Shown here: in pieces, positions 1 through 8,975 of the stretch
Position numbering within the stretch: position 1 is the first letter of the stretch
Layout: every line of letters begins with the position of its first letter
Assembly (NCBI GenBank): GCA_964020105.1
Contig: OZ026535.1
Location: forward strand, 496,001 to 560,000
DNA from: G964020105 sp964020105
GTDB taxonomy: Bacteria; Pseudomonadota; Alphaproteobacteria; WRAU01; Hepatincolaceae
DNA length: 64,000 nucleotides
Direction: 5' to 3'
Program-made: the position numbers and the translations under genes
The notes under the pieces: model-generated
The model's input: only the letters and a program-made list of their open reading frames with translations
Databases searched by the model: none
Told to the model about the DNA's origin: nothing

Positions 1-705
1 ACAACTATCGAGAAAAATACAACTTTAAATAGATTACGGTGATATTTGTAATAAGAAGCTATTAAATGGGAGAGGAGAGATTAATGAATGGATGGGGTTT
101 TGGGAGTGAGAGAGACTTAATAAAGGCCTAACTAATCGTCTAAGAAGCCTGAAAAAACTAGGAAATTAGGAGAATTATGAAAAATAAAGTTGCTAATTGT
201 ATAGGACAAATTAAATAGCAAAATACATCCATTTAAAATGGTGAAAATTTTTAGGCAGACCTAATTTTTTGTTATAGTGTCAAGGAGTTATGTTTTTTCA
301 AGATCCTCTCTACTGCTGAGCGGTGTTATTTTTCTATTAAGGATTAGTATATAAAAGTTACATTTCAGATATAAAATAATGCTTTTTAGTAAATTGGCAA
401 GGCATTAAATACCTCATCTAATAAATATAAATCAAAAAGGGAAGAGATATTAATATATTCTACATTTCTAGTATAATAAGCGCTCAATAGATTGGTTGAG
501 CTGCTCAGCTAGAAAAACTAAGGTTTTATGAGCAGATTCACTTCTACCTGTAATTCAACTGCTTAAATTTTTTCAGCAAAGTTTTTTTGATTTTAAAATT
601 TTTTCTAATAATAACTAATCTAGTATTAAGTTCATTAGAAGTATTTTAAAAATCCCTTTAAATATAGGGGCTTTAAAGATTTTTGCCATTTAGGAATCGT
701 ATTTT
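1..705. other. Gene-poor AT-rich stretch with decayed intergenic repeat
   Basis: No convincing coding frame is seen. Positions about 50-230 resemble parts of the intergenic stretches near 24.8-25.1 kb and 30.2-30.4 kb: a segment around an aagctat(t/a)aatggga motif, then an aggagaattatgaaaa segment followed by a tataggaca motif. This looks like one member of a degenerate, non-coding repeat family, inferred by eye and not by alignment. Confidence 0.4.
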
Positions 706-734
706 TTGACATAATATTCACTACAGTGTATAAA
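706..734 (+). promoter_or_regulatory. Sigma70-like promoter for the lipoprotein pair
   Basis: TTGACA at 706-711 and TATAAA at 729-734 are separated by exactly 17 bases, about 90 bases upstream of the first lipoprotein start. The -10 lies in an imperfect direct repeat (ctacagtgtataaatac followed by ctactataatgtatgaat), which could be an operator for an unknown regulator. Confidence 0.6.
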
Positions 735-821
735 TACCTACTATAATGTATGAATATGTGATAAGATAGAATTAACAAAATAGAAATATAGCAACAAATT
801 TAATTTTATGGAGTAATTAAA

Positions 822-1361
822 ATGAAAATAACAAACCTAATATCCCTATTATTGTTGTTGTTATTAAATGCTTGTGCCATTATGGAGATAAGGGCAGGGG
901 CTAGATTAAAGGAATCTGTAAATTATGAACACTTTCGTCACAAAATTGGTTGGTATGATGGAATAATTTTAAACAATGGAGAGGAGCTTTATTTTAAAAA
1001 ACCAATTGGTATCTGTGGGGGAGGGGTTGCGCTTCTTTTCATTGTGTATATCCCTATTCCAGCTGTATTTTCTGGTAATTCTTGCGAACAAGAATTTATA
1101 ATACAAATGATTATACCCGATAAGAATGATAAGCAGATTAAATTAAGATACAATAATAAAACACATGAAGCAATTGATATTAGTAAGATCAGTGAATTTG
1201 TGACTACAATAAAATTCAAAGTAAATATGAAAGAGTTGTTAGATTCAGAAGATAAAGCAATAATTATTGAAACAAAAAATCTCACACAAGAGCTACCCTT
1301 TGAATGGGGGCCAATGATTGTTAGTACTTGGTCATCATATTATGGTAATGTCAGCCAATAA
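822..1361 (+). CDS. Putative lipoprotein, tandem paralogue 1
   Basis: A 179-residue protein of unknown function. The first 18 residues form a lipoprotein signal: MKIT, a run of leucines, then LLNAC with the lipidated cysteine at position 18. The mature part is mostly polar and has a conserved core shared with the next gene (WYD-xIIL, then GE-x-x-YFKKPIG-x-CGGG-x-x-x-LFIV). The product is probably anchored to the inner or outer membrane facing the periplasm. It starts after a ggag ribosome site and sits behind the promoter at 706-734. The shared core and shared end (LTQELPFEWG) show a tandem duplication. I do not recognise a named family. Confidence 0.7.
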   Translation: MKITNLISLLLLLLLNACAIMEIRAGARLKESVNYEHFRHKIGWYDGIILNNGEELYFKKPIGICGGGVALLFIVYIPIPAVFSGNSCEQEFIIQMIIPDKNDKQIKLRYNNKTHEAIDISKISEFVTTIKFKVNMKELLDSEDKAIIIETKNLTQELPFEWGPMIVSTWSSYYGNVSQ

Positions 1362-1455
1362 TTGTTGATAGTTGGTAAATATTTTAAATAAATGGATATT
1401 TTATAATGTTAAATAATGGAAAAATATCAAAACTAAGGTTTATGGAGTAACTTAA

Positions 1456-1974
1456 ATGAAAATAACAACCCTAATACCACTATTATTATTATTGTTTTTA
1501 AATGGTTGCATTACTGGTTGGAAGATACAATCAGGACCTAAGTTTGAGGCATCTACAAATTATAAAAACTATCGCAAGGAAATATATTGGTATGATGAAA
1601 TCATTTTACAAGATGGAGAAAAGATTTATTTTAAAAAACCAATTGGTAGCTGTGGAGGAGGTATTAGTCTTCTTTTCATTGTGGATATTCCTATACCATT
1701 GGAATTTATTAGTAATACTTGCGACAAAGAGTTTGTAATGAAAATATGGACATCAGATACAAAGGATATTAGGATCAAATTAAAGTACAATAATATAATA
1801 TATGAAGCAAGTGAGGTTCTTAAGATTAACCAAAATAGCGCAGTAATTAAATTCAAAATAAATATGAAAGAGTTGCTAGATTCAGAAAATAAAGCAATTA
1901 TTGTGAAAAAAGCCAACCTCACACAAGAGCTACCCTTTGAATGGGGGCAAAGGCTTATTTATTCCTGGGGATAG
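1456..1974 (+). CDS. Putative lipoprotein, tandem paralogue 2
   Basis: A 172-residue paralogue of the preceding gene with the same organisation: a leucine-rich signal ending in FLNGC (cysteine 18), the YFKKPIGSCGGG core near residues 58-70, and the LTQELPFEWG ending. The two genes are 94 bases apart and probably cotranscribed; both have tatggagtaa-type ribosome sites at the same distance. The middle (residues about 90-130) has diverged more than the signal and core, as expected for a pair under different selection after duplication. Function is unknown; the surface location is inferred only from the lipobox. Confidence 0.7.
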   Translation: MKITTLIPLLLLLFLNGCITGWKIQSGPKFEASTNYKNYRKEIYWYDEIILQDGEKIYFKKPIGSCGGGISLLFIVDIPIPLEFISNTCDKEFVMKIWTSDTKDIRIKLKYNNIIYEASEVLKINQNSAVIKFKINMKELLDSENKAIIVKKANLTQELPFEWGQRLIYSWG

Positions 1975-2100
1975 TAATAAATATATTATAAAGTGCAGAA
2001 GCAGTAGTATGTAATTTGATCATTAATAGGGAGAAGAGGAAAAAAAGAGGTGAATTAGCAACAAAAACACTACTATCTGTTGCTATGGAAGATAATAACT

Positions 2101-2245
2101 AATTATAATCTGTTCTTCTTTTCTCTAAGACTTATGGGCTTCAATCTGATTTCATCAGCAAAATCTCCCTGCCTCTTTGCAGCTTGTTTCCCGTGAAACA
2201 TATGCTTCTTCACTTCTTCTAAATATAATGCGAGGCTATATAATT
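2101..2245 (-). pseudogene. Short coding remnant, unidentified
   Basis: An open minus-strand frame of about 45 residues contains HMFHGKQAAKRQGDFADEI and ends LREKKNRL before a stop. It has no start codon with a ribosome site and is closed upstream by a stop. Its amino-acid composition (charged, helix-like) looks like the C-terminal part of a real protein, not random AT-rich sequence. I cannot name the parent. Confidence 0.3.
2185..2200. promoter_or_regulatory. parS-like palindrome (candidate ParB site)
   Basis: TGTTTCCCGTGAAACA matches the widely conserved bacterial parS consensus TGTTTCACGTGAAACA at 15 of 16 positions. Such a match is unlikely by chance in a 64 kb AT-rich window. No parA or parB gene lies in this window, so function is inferred only from the site. 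It overlaps a short decayed reading frame. Confidence 0.45.
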
Positions 2246-2665
2246 AACACATAAGCTGTGGGGGACAATTTAGCAAAACCTATAGGAAAGTAGTGCATAG
2301 GTCTAAAATAATATCTGTCTTAGTGAGAGCTTAGTGATGCGAATAAAACTAAACTTACCAAATAGCAATATTTTTACCTAGTAATGTATTCAATTGGAAG
2401 ATTCTTGAACCCATTAATTCTCCTCTCTAAATTTTTTGCTCAGGAAGCAAGTGAGAAGAAAGTGATATAATGGAACTTATATAATTAAAAAGGATTATTG
2501 AATAAATTTTTAATTTTAACAAGGCAAAAATTGGCGATACTCACTTCGGTTCGTCCAAAATTTTTTGGCTATGGCAGGGAAGGGGGACAGCTAACATTTC
2601 TTTTCTCCACTTACCGTAACACAAAAAATGATAATATTTATAACATAGGGTGAGCTAATAATTAA

Positions 2666-2704
2666 AAAAAGAGAGATATCTAGTGCATTAAAATCTCTCT
2701 TTTT
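2666..2704. terminator. Bidirectional-looking terminator after the FkbM gene
   Basis: A 12-base perfect inverted repeat (aaaaagagagat / atctctcttttt) flanks a 15-base loop. It lies just after the stop codon of the minus-strand methyltransferase. On the minus strand the stem is followed by a T run, as in a rho-independent terminator. Confidence 0.7.
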
Positions 2705-2707
2705 ATT

Positions 2708-3628
2708 TTATATCTTCGGTGTGCAAATCAATATTACTTCAAATCTATTTCTACCTAATTTTCTTATTTTAAAATCATAATGTAAATTCCAGTTTTCAAT
2801 TAATGGCTTTAAATCAAAAAAATCCTCAGGATTATGATAAATTGATATTGCAAGTATTGGTTTATATTTTTCTATGGTTTTTTTAGCTCCTTCAATAACC
2901 TTAGTTTCAAATCCTTCTATATCTAAATGAATTAATCCTAAGTTTGTTATATTATTCTGCTCTATAAATTCGTCAATAGAGACTACAGCAATTTTTCTAC
3001 CATTTTCTGTTGCAAAAAGGTTAGAGTTAGTCGAAGGTGTGTCATCATTGATATATGCAATTCCTGATATGTTTGATAATCCTTTATCAATTGCTATTAT
3101 AATATCTTGTTTGGAATTTTTATTTATCATTTTTTTAAATAAAGAAAAATTATGCTTATTAGGTTCAAAGCCATAAACTTTTCCTTGTGTCAAACCCTGT
3201 ATTACTAAGCTGCTATCACCCCAGTAAGCCCCTGCTGTTATGCTTGATTTGCCTTTTAAATAATCTAATTTTTTTTGTGCAATAAACCGCAAGCCACATT
3301 TGTATTTAAATACTTCCTGTAATACATTTAAATTAAATGGAATCTTATATTTTAATCTGCAATATAATTTATGCAATGAATTCATATTATAAAACTTAGA
3401 ATAGAGTGCTACATTTTTACTTTTATAGATTTTTTTATCTTTATTCTTTGCTAAATAAACTAGGGCATCTATTAGCTCTTTAGACTTGTTATCCAAGTTG
3501 CTTTTTAATTGATTAATCCTAGCATCGCTTACATCTTGATAGCTAAAAATACTATTAAATCTCCTATTACTTAAAGTAAAACCAAAGATATTTAATACTG
3601 ATTCCATAACTACATTAATACTTTTCAT
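2708..3628 (-). CDS. FkbM family SAM-dependent methyltransferase
   Basis: A 306-residue protein whose C-terminal two thirds is a class I methyltransferase of the FkbM type. An AdoMet-binding stretch lies at about residues 130-143 (ITAGAYWGDSSL), followed by GFEPN at 153-157 and the family signature LDIEGFE at 235-241, then a hydrophobic strand (ILAISIYH). FkbM proteins O-methylate sugars, polyketides or other small molecules; the substrate cannot be told here. The N-terminal 120 residues are lysine-rich with no recognised domain. It stands alone, ending at a terminator. The canonical DvGAn motif is altered (TAGAYWG). Confidence 0.8.
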   Translation of the reverse strand: MKSINVVMESVLNIFGFTLSNRRFNSIFSYQDVSDARINQLKSNLDNKSKELIDALVYLAKNKDKKIYKSKNVALYSKFYNMNSLHKLYCRLKYKIPFNLNVLQEVFKYKCGLRFIAQKKLDYLKGKSSITAGAYWGDSSLVIQGLTQGKVYGFEPNKHNFSLFKKMINKNSKQDIIIAIDKGLSNISGIAYINDDTPSTNSNLFATENGRKIAVVSIDEFIEQNNITNLGLIHLDIEGFETKVIEGAKKTIEKYKPILAISIYHNPEDFFDLKPLIENWNLHYDFKIRKLGRNRFEVILICTPKI

Positions 3629-3770
3629 TGCACACTCCTTTAAAGTTTTTTATTCAATGGTTTGATCATAATATTCCCCAATTTCTATTAATTTTTGCTC
3701 TCTACACTTGACTGAATTTTTTCATTATTCAATCGTACTATATTTTATCTTAACCTACACCTCTTTTCTC

Positions 3771-5597
3771 TTAATATTTTGTTTTCTTTAGTAAATTAAC
3801 AATAACAACAGTAGTGGATACTCCTATTAAAATTGCTATTAAAAATCCTATTTTATTTTCCACAACAGGCAATACAATAAGGCCTCCATGTGGTGCATAA
3901 TTTGCAACTTTTAAAAATCCGGCAACCATAGTGCCAACAGCAGAACCTATTACCATTGATGGAATAACTATAATTGGATCAGCTGCAGCAAAGGGTATTG
4001 CTCCTTCTGTTATTCCTATTGCTCCCATTGCAAGCGCCGCTTTCCCTGCTTGTTGTTCTTCTTTGCTATATTTTTTAGGGCTAATAAAAGTGGCTACTCC
4101 CATGGCAATTGGTGGAATGCAAATTGCCACTCCTATTGCACCCATTATTTCTGGAACTCCTTCTGCTATCATACTTACACCAAATAAAAATGCTACTTTA
4201 TTAATTGGGCCTCCTGTATCAACAGCTATCATTACCCCAAGAATTGCAAAAATAAATACCGAAGTTCCATGCATGGTTTTTAAAAAATTACTAAGCCATG
4301 TCATAAATAACGCTATGTATCCTCCTACTAAATATATCATTATTGCAACCACTAATGTTGCCAGTAGCGGTATGATAATTATTGGCATAATTGTTGCAAC
4401 ATATTCATGAACTTTGATTTTAACTAAATACTTAACAACATAACCTGCTATAAACCCTACTAAAATACCCCCTAAAAACCCTGTGCCCATGGATCCAGCT
4501 AATGCACCACCAAGCATCGAGGGGGCAAGTGCCGCTTTCCCAGATATGGAATATCCTATATATCCTGCTAATATTGGAATCATTAAATTAAAGGCTAATC
4601 CTCCTATCTCCGATACTTTTTTTAATATGTCATTTTCAATTATAACTCCATTATTTGCTTGCATATCACCAAAAAATATTGCTAATGCACTTAATATCCC
4701 TCCAACTACCACAAAAGGTATCATAAAAGATACTCCATTTAATAAATGACCATAAAGACCTAAATTCCCTATTCCTAAATTATTATTTCTACCTATCGTT
4801 CTGCTTTTGTATCTTTTTTTATTATTTAATGCTTTCTTTATAATTTCTTCACTTTTCCTTATGGCACTAGCTACCGACACTCTTATTACATGCTTGCCAT
4901 CAAAGTCACTATCATCTATATCTATATCAACAGCTAGTATCGCAGCTCTAGCATTTTTAATATCACTCTTACTTAAGGGGTTTTTTATACCTATTGAGCC
5001 ATTTGTTTGAATTTTTATTTTAATACCCATTACATTGGCTATTTTAGTTAAACTATCCGCCGCTAAATATGTATGGGCTATTCCAATAGGACAAGCAGTT
5101 ATAACTACTATATCATAATATGCATGCTCTTCTATGATACTTTTATTCTCATCGTGCTCCCTAAAAAGACTAATTAAATCATCTAATGATTTTACCTCAT
5201 GGAGTTTTATACAAAAATTATCATCTATTAAATATTGGGAAAGCTTACTTAAGATTTCTAAATGCTCCTCATAAGCTTGCTCAGGCACTGCTATCATAAA
5301 AAAAGATTTTGCTACCTGATAATCAATATCATTACTTATGCTATTATTACTTACTCCAAAACATATGGCAATTTCTTTGACAGTGCTGGATTTTGCATGA
5401 GGTATTGCAATCATATTATCAAGAAAAGTTGTACCATGTAATTCTCTCTTCATAATCTCTTCATAAAACTGCTCCACATTATCAATTTTATTCTTTTTAA
5501 AAAGCTCTTCGGTTAATTCCCTTAAAACATCGCTTTTATTTTGTGATTTTAATTGAGTGAAAATTACTTTGGTTTCAATTATTGCTTTTAAACTCAT
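3771..5597 (-). CDS. fruA: PTS fructose-family transporter, EIIABC fusion
   Basis: A 608-residue phosphotransferase permease with three domains in order. EIIA spans about residues 1-145, with the phosphoryl-accepting histidine at 67 in IPHAKSS. EIIB spans about 160-260, with the phosphocysteine at 169 in TACPIGIAHTY. EIIC spans about 280-608, with many membrane helices and a conserved GAIGITEGAIPFAAADP segment. It would import and phosphorylate fructose or a related sugar (possibly mannose or 2-O-acyl sugars in this family) using phosphate from EI and HPr, neither of which is in the window. It is divergent from two GyrI-like genes. An intact PTS permease is unusual for a Rickettsiales-grade genome and fits the aldolase and transketolase genes nearby. 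Confidence 0.9.
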   Translation of the reverse strand: MSLKAIIETKVIFTQLKSQNKSDVLRELTEELFKKNKIDNVEQFYEEIMKRELHGTTFLDNMIAIPHAKSSTVKEIAICFGVSNNSISNDIDYQVAKSFFMIAVPEQAYEEHLEILSKLSQYLIDDNFCIKLHEVKSLDDLISLFREHDENKSIIEEHAYYDIVVITACPIGIAHTYLAADSLTKIANVMGIKIKIQTNGSIGIKNPLSKSDIKNARAAILAVDIDIDDSDFDGKHVIRVSVASAIRKSEEIIKKALNNKKRYKSRTIGRNNNLGIGNLGLYGHLLNGVSFMIPFVVVGGILSALAIFFGDMQANNGVIIENDILKKVSEIGGLAFNLMIPILAGYIGYSISGKAALAPSMLGGALAGSMGTGFLGGILVGFIAGYVVKYLVKIKVHEYVATIMPIIIIPLLATLVVAIMIYLVGGYIALFMTWLSNFLKTMHGTSVFIFAILGVMIAVDTGGPINKVAFLFGVSMIAEGVPEIMGAIGVAICIPPIAMGVATFISPKKYSKEEQQAGKAALAMGAIGITEGAIPFAAADPIIVIPSMVIGSAVGTMVAGFLKVANYAPHGGLIVLPVVENKIGFLIAILIGVSTTVVIVNLLKKTKY

Positions 5598-5653
5598 TAT
5601 ATTTCCTCATATCTTAAATAATATAGGCATTATGATATAGTAATAATTAAGTT

Positions 5654-5682
5654 TTCACAATACCTATAGTTTACAGTATAAT
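5654..5682 (+). promoter_or_regulatory. Promoter and possible operator for the GyrI-like pair
   Basis: TTCACA (5654-5659) and TATAAT (5677-5682) are 17 bases apart, 33 bases before the next gene's start. An imperfect inverted repeat (cctatagttt at 5663-5672 against aaactattctatagg at 5692-5706) overlaps the promoter and ribosome site. It could bind a regulator shared with the divergent PTS gene. Confidence 0.5.
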
Positions 5683-5714
5683 ACTCTACAGAAACTATTC
5701 TATAGGAGTAATTT

Positions 5715-6227
5715 ATGAAATCATACAAAATTGAAATAAATGGTATTATTAGTACAGAAGATAAGTATCTAATAGGACTTCACAGAATACAAAAATTAAA
5801 TGACTATGCTGAAAATGTGAAGGAAGATGATAATATTATAAATAATCTTATCCTATCAGGAGTTATCCCCTCAGGCTCAAAAGTATGTGTTATAAAGGGT
5901 ATGAATGTTGATACGACTATTATCTCTACAGTCTATGGTGTAATGACAGACTTGCAAGATAAAGCACAGGATATCTTATTAGTAACTCATGGTGTTTGGA
6001 TGATAATACCAGCTTATGACAAAGTTTTAAAAATAACCTTAACTGGTGATTATCAGAATCTTTTTACAACATGGAAGAAAGCCTATGAATACATCGATGA
6101 TAACGACTTAATATACGATGCTTATGCTAATCCATGGGAAGAGTATGTAATTTCATATGACCATACAGACAACACTGAGGAGTTAATTACACATATATAT
6201 GTTCCATTGATATCTGTAACAGAATAA
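5715..6227 (+). CDS. GyrI-like small-molecule-binding domain protein 1
   Basis: A 170-residue protein resembling the stand-alone effector-binding (GyrI-like/AraC C-terminal) domain. The family-like features sit in the C-terminal half: GVWMIIPAYDKVLKITLTGDY, then a helix with TTWKKAYEYI, then PWEEYVISY and a final IYVPL strand. No DNA-binding domain is present, so it would bind a small ligand or a protein partner in the cytoplasm. It starts with ATG after ataggag. The next gene is a paralogue 32 bases downstream, so they form an operon. Family assignment rests on pattern, not a search. Confidence 0.55.
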   Translation: MKSYKIEINGIISTEDKYLIGLHRIQKLNDYAENVKEDDNIINNLILSGVIPSGSKVCVIKGMNVDTTIISTVYGVMTDLQDKAQDILLVTHGVWMIIPAYDKVLKITLTGDYQNLFTTWKKAYEYIDDNDLIYDAYANPWEEYVISYDHTDNTEELITHIYVPLISVTE

Positions 6228-6259
6228 ATTATAATCATAATATTGAATTGTAAGGAATA

Positions 6260-6775
6260 ATGATGGCTAATTATAAAATAATAATAGATGGTGTAGTAGA
6301 AACAGATGAATTATACATTATAGGTTTTGAAAGAGCTCTTAATATAGTAGATCTACCTAAAATTAGCTTGGAAGATTTTAGTAAGCTGAATTCATATGTT
6401 AAAAAAGGCGTAAAGCCTGCTGGATCAAATATGACAGTGTATAAATTTTTTAACGAATCCAGCGGTGATGCCTACGTTATTAACGCACTTAGTGTGATTC
6501 CAACAGAAGAATGCATAGAAATTTTATCAGAACAACAAGGCACATGGGCAGTTATTCCACCTTTGTATACTGTGCTTAAAGTTACTTTGCAAGGTAGCTA
6601 TGATCATCTTATGGAAGCATGGCAACAAGCATTCGCCTTCATTAAAGAAAATAATTTAATTTGTGATGCTTATCTTTCACCTTGGGAGTCATATGTTTTA
6701 ATGGGTGAACAGGATTCTAAGGATAATTACGTGACAGAAATATTTATTCCTCTAATACCGCTAGATGAAGATTAA
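6260..6775 (+). CDS. GyrI-like small-molecule-binding domain protein 2
   Basis: A 171-residue paralogue of the preceding gene, aligned end to end: GTWAVIPPLYTVLKVTLQGSY, LMEAWQQAFAFIKENNLI, then SPWESYVLM and IFIPLIPL. As with its partner, only the ligand-binding domain is present and no helix-turn-helix is seen. The first codon could be either of two adjacent ATGs (6260 or 6263); the aaggaa site upstream fits both. Conserved aromatic and acidic residues in both copies (W, PWE-x-Y) suggest that ligand binding is kept. Confidence 0.55.
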   Translation: MMANYKIIIDGVVETDELYIIGFERALNIVDLPKISLEDFSKLNSYVKKGVKPAGSNMTVYKFFNESSGDAYVINALSVIPTEECIEILSEQQGTWAVIPPLYTVLKVTLQGSYDHLMEAWQQAFAFIKENNLICDAYLSPWESYVLMGEQDSKDNYVTEIFIPLIPLDED

Positions 6776-6817
6776 TCTAGTTATTTACAAAAAAATCTTT
6801 ACACGGGAAATAATATT

Positions 6818-7114
6818 GTGTTTTTATTTAAAAAATATAAAAAATTTTTCTTAATATTTGCTTTTATGGCTTTGTTAATTTATTCAACAAATAGTTTAAT
6901 AACAATTTTTAACTGGATTGGCAGTACAGTAAGTTTATCTTACGAATATGAAATATTAGAAGCAGAAAATGAAAAAATTCTCAATGAGATTACAATCCTA
7001 CAGCTAAAAACCTCCGGGTTACAAGAAGAAAACATTGATCTCGATCTGCTGGAAAGTAGAGCAAAAACCATACTAAACAAAGCAAAACAAAAGGAATTGA
7101 TTATAATTAATTAA
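6818..7114 (+). CDS. ftsB: Septum formation initiator FtsB/DivIC-like
   Basis: A 98-residue bitopic membrane protein with a short basic N-terminus, a membrane helix at about residues 9-30, and a coiled coil at about 43-75. It ends in a conserved-type tail (LESRAKTILNKAKQKELIII) that matches the IE-x-x-AR-x-x-L pattern of FtsB. It would join FtsL and FtsQ in the divisome. The start is GTG with a weak ribosome site. In many alphaproteobacteria ftsB lies just before pdhA; here two glycosyltransferase genes are inserted between them, which supports the identification. Confidence 0.75.
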   Translation: MFLFKKYKKFFLIFAFMALLIYSTNSLITIFNWIGSTVSLSYEYEILEAENEKILNEITILQLKTSGLQEENIDLDLLESRAKTILNKAKQKELIIIN

Positions 7115-7115
7115 A

Positions 7116-8885
7116 ATGAATAGTAGTATAAATATATATAATTATGCTCTGATATTATTTACTTTTAGTTTTATTGCAAGTTTATTTGCAGTTATTTTTA
7201 GAAAAAAATTTGAAGAAACTATAATTTTTGCCATACTTTTTTGTGTGTTTTTTTTGTATTGGTTTGCTCTATTTGACGCTTTATTAGCTGGATTAATCAT
7301 ATTTATTGCCATATTGATTTTAGCAATACCATTGTTTTTATTTGTTTTAATTAAAAATCCCACAATCAATTTATCATATATATTTTCCAGTGGATTTTTT
7401 ATTTATCAAATTATGTTAATTTGTACATACTTTATTTTCAAAGACTATTTTTTATATGCCTGGGATGACTTATCCCATTGGGGACTAACAGCAAAAGATA
7501 TGTTTTTAGAAAATAAGATAATTCCTAGAACATATGCAGACTATCCTATTGCCACTCGCCTATTTCAGTATTTTATTTTAAATATTCATTCAACATACTC
7601 AGAAGGGTTACTTCTAAGCTATTTTTATTTTATATATTTTGCAATTACCATATATCCACTAAAAGACTGTAAAATAAAGCAAGATTTCTTGGGAATTATA
7701 TTGTATACATCTATTATAATACTATTACCAACATGCTTTATCTTTTTTGAAGATTTTCCTCCTTTTAAAATATTTCGTTTCTTGATGGTTGATTTGCTTT
7801 TGGGTTTTTTATTTGGTTATGGAATATTTTTAATATGGACAAAAAAACATATAACATTATTTGATATTTTAACAATAGCACTGCTTCTGTTTACTTTGGT
7901 AAGTGTCAAAATAGTAGGATTTTTATTATCATTGTTTTTGATATTAATGATAATAATTCATAAAAAAGAAAAAAATTATTTAATATTAGCAATTTTAGGA
8001 GCATTATCAGCAAAAATATCATGGGCAATTTATATATCTAAAAATAATTACTCAAGTTATTTAAGCAACCGCTTGCTTAATAAAATAACTGATTTGATTA
8101 ATGGAAACTATAAAATACAATCATTCAGTATGGATTTCATAAACCAATATTTCCGAGCATTGTGGGAGAAAAAGCTTTTTTTATTCCTATCATATACAGA
8201 TATGCTATTGTTACTTACAGTATTAACTTTAGGATTATCAATAGTATACAAAAAATTTCAATCTAAAATTTTATATACTTATATGTTATTTATTTTACTG
8301 CTGGTAATTTATACAATAGGTAATATCATAATATACTTAGATGTCTTTCATATTAGTGAACTGCAAAGATTATCATCATTTGAAAGATATTTAAATGTAT
8401 TATTTTCTGGAATTATTTTGTTTCTATTACTTATATGTTATACTAATTACCTGGATAAGCTCCGTAAAATTAAATTTTTAACTATACCATGTAACATTTG
8501 TTTTATTTATTTAATTTTTTGGGTCTATTATAAAGATTTACAGATAACATCTGCGCTTAAAGTGAACAGATTAGAAATCCATGAAGTAAAAAATACTTTG
8601 ATAGATAAACCATATTTAGATAATAACACGATATTTTTTGGTAGCTTAATTAACCTAATAATTTTTCAGTATGAAACAGGTTATAATTTTCATAGAATAA
8701 CTTCTGACAAACAGGCTGAGTACATTTTTGTTTACAAATACAATGATATAAAAAAAGAAATAAACAATTATAAGTTGATTAACAATGTTAGATTTAATAA
8801 GTTACAAGATAATGGAATTTATAGAATAATAATATCTCCAAGGAAGAAGTATTTAGATTTTATAGAAAATATAGCAATTAAATAG
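7116..8885 (+). CDS. Polytopic membrane protein, putative GT-C glycosyltransferase
   Basis: A 589-residue protein with roughly a dozen predicted membrane helices. The first large loop, about residues 115-145, carries YAWDDLSHWG and later YADYPIATRLFQYF. Acidic residues in the first extracytoplasmic loop are typical of GT-C enzymes that use polyprenyl-phosphate sugars. It starts one base after ftsB stops and lies 90 bases before a GT2-GtrA fusion. The context suggests the GtrC-like transferase of an O-antigen or cell-surface glycosylation system. The C-terminal 90 residues are soluble. No specific family is certain; it could also be an uncharacterised membrane protein of the ArnT/PMT type. Confidence 0.5.
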   Translation: MNSSINIYNYALILFTFSFIASLFAVIFRKKFEETIIFAILFCVFFLYWFALFDALLAGLIIFIAILILAIPLFLFVLIKNPTINLSYIFSSGFFIYQIMLICTYFIFKDYFLYAWDDLSHWGLTAKDMFLENKIIPRTYADYPIATRLFQYFILNIHSTYSEGLLLSYFYFIYFAITIYPLKDCKIKQDFLGIILYTSIIILLPTCFIFFEDFPPFKIFRFLMVDLLLGFLFGYGIFLIWTKKHITLFDILTIALLLFTLVSVKIVGFLLSLFLILMIIIHKKEKNYLILAILGALSAKISWAIYISKNNYSSYLSNRLLNKITDLINGNYKIQSFSMDFINQYFRALWEKKLFLFLSYTDMLLLLTVLTLGLSIVYKKFQSKILYTYMLFILLLVIYTIGNIIIYLDVFHISELQRLSSFERYLNVLFSGIILFLLLICYTNYLDKLRKIKFLTIPCNICFIYLIFWVYYKDLQITSALKVNRLEIHEVKNTLIDKPYLDNNTIFFGSLINLIIFQYETGYNFHRITSDKQAEYIFVYKYNDIKKEINNYKLINNVRFNKLQDNGIYRIIISPRKKYLDFIENIAIK

Positions 8886-8975
8886 TTTGATAAATACAAT
8901 TTTTTGTTGTATTATATGGAAGGTATTAGATAGTACAAGGGTTATAAAAATTTTTAGTAAGGATGATAAATATAA

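Larger units (their letters stand above)
1975..2707. other. Intergenic region with a coding remnant and parS-like site
   Basis: Between the lipoproteins and the FkbM gene there is no intact gene. It contains a short open minus-strand frame (2101-2245), a near-perfect parS-like palindrome inside that frame (2185-2200), and a terminator hairpin at the right end (2666-2704). The rest shows nothing I can assign. Confidence 0.5.

Noticed and set aside
2530..2570. Possible tRNA T-arm (ggttcgtcc)
   Set aside because: No acceptor stem, anticodon arm or CCA-compatible end could be folded around it.
3931..5010. Plus-strand frames opposite the PTS gene
   Set aside because: Shadows of the EIIC and EIIB coding regions, with no ribosome site and unlikely composition.
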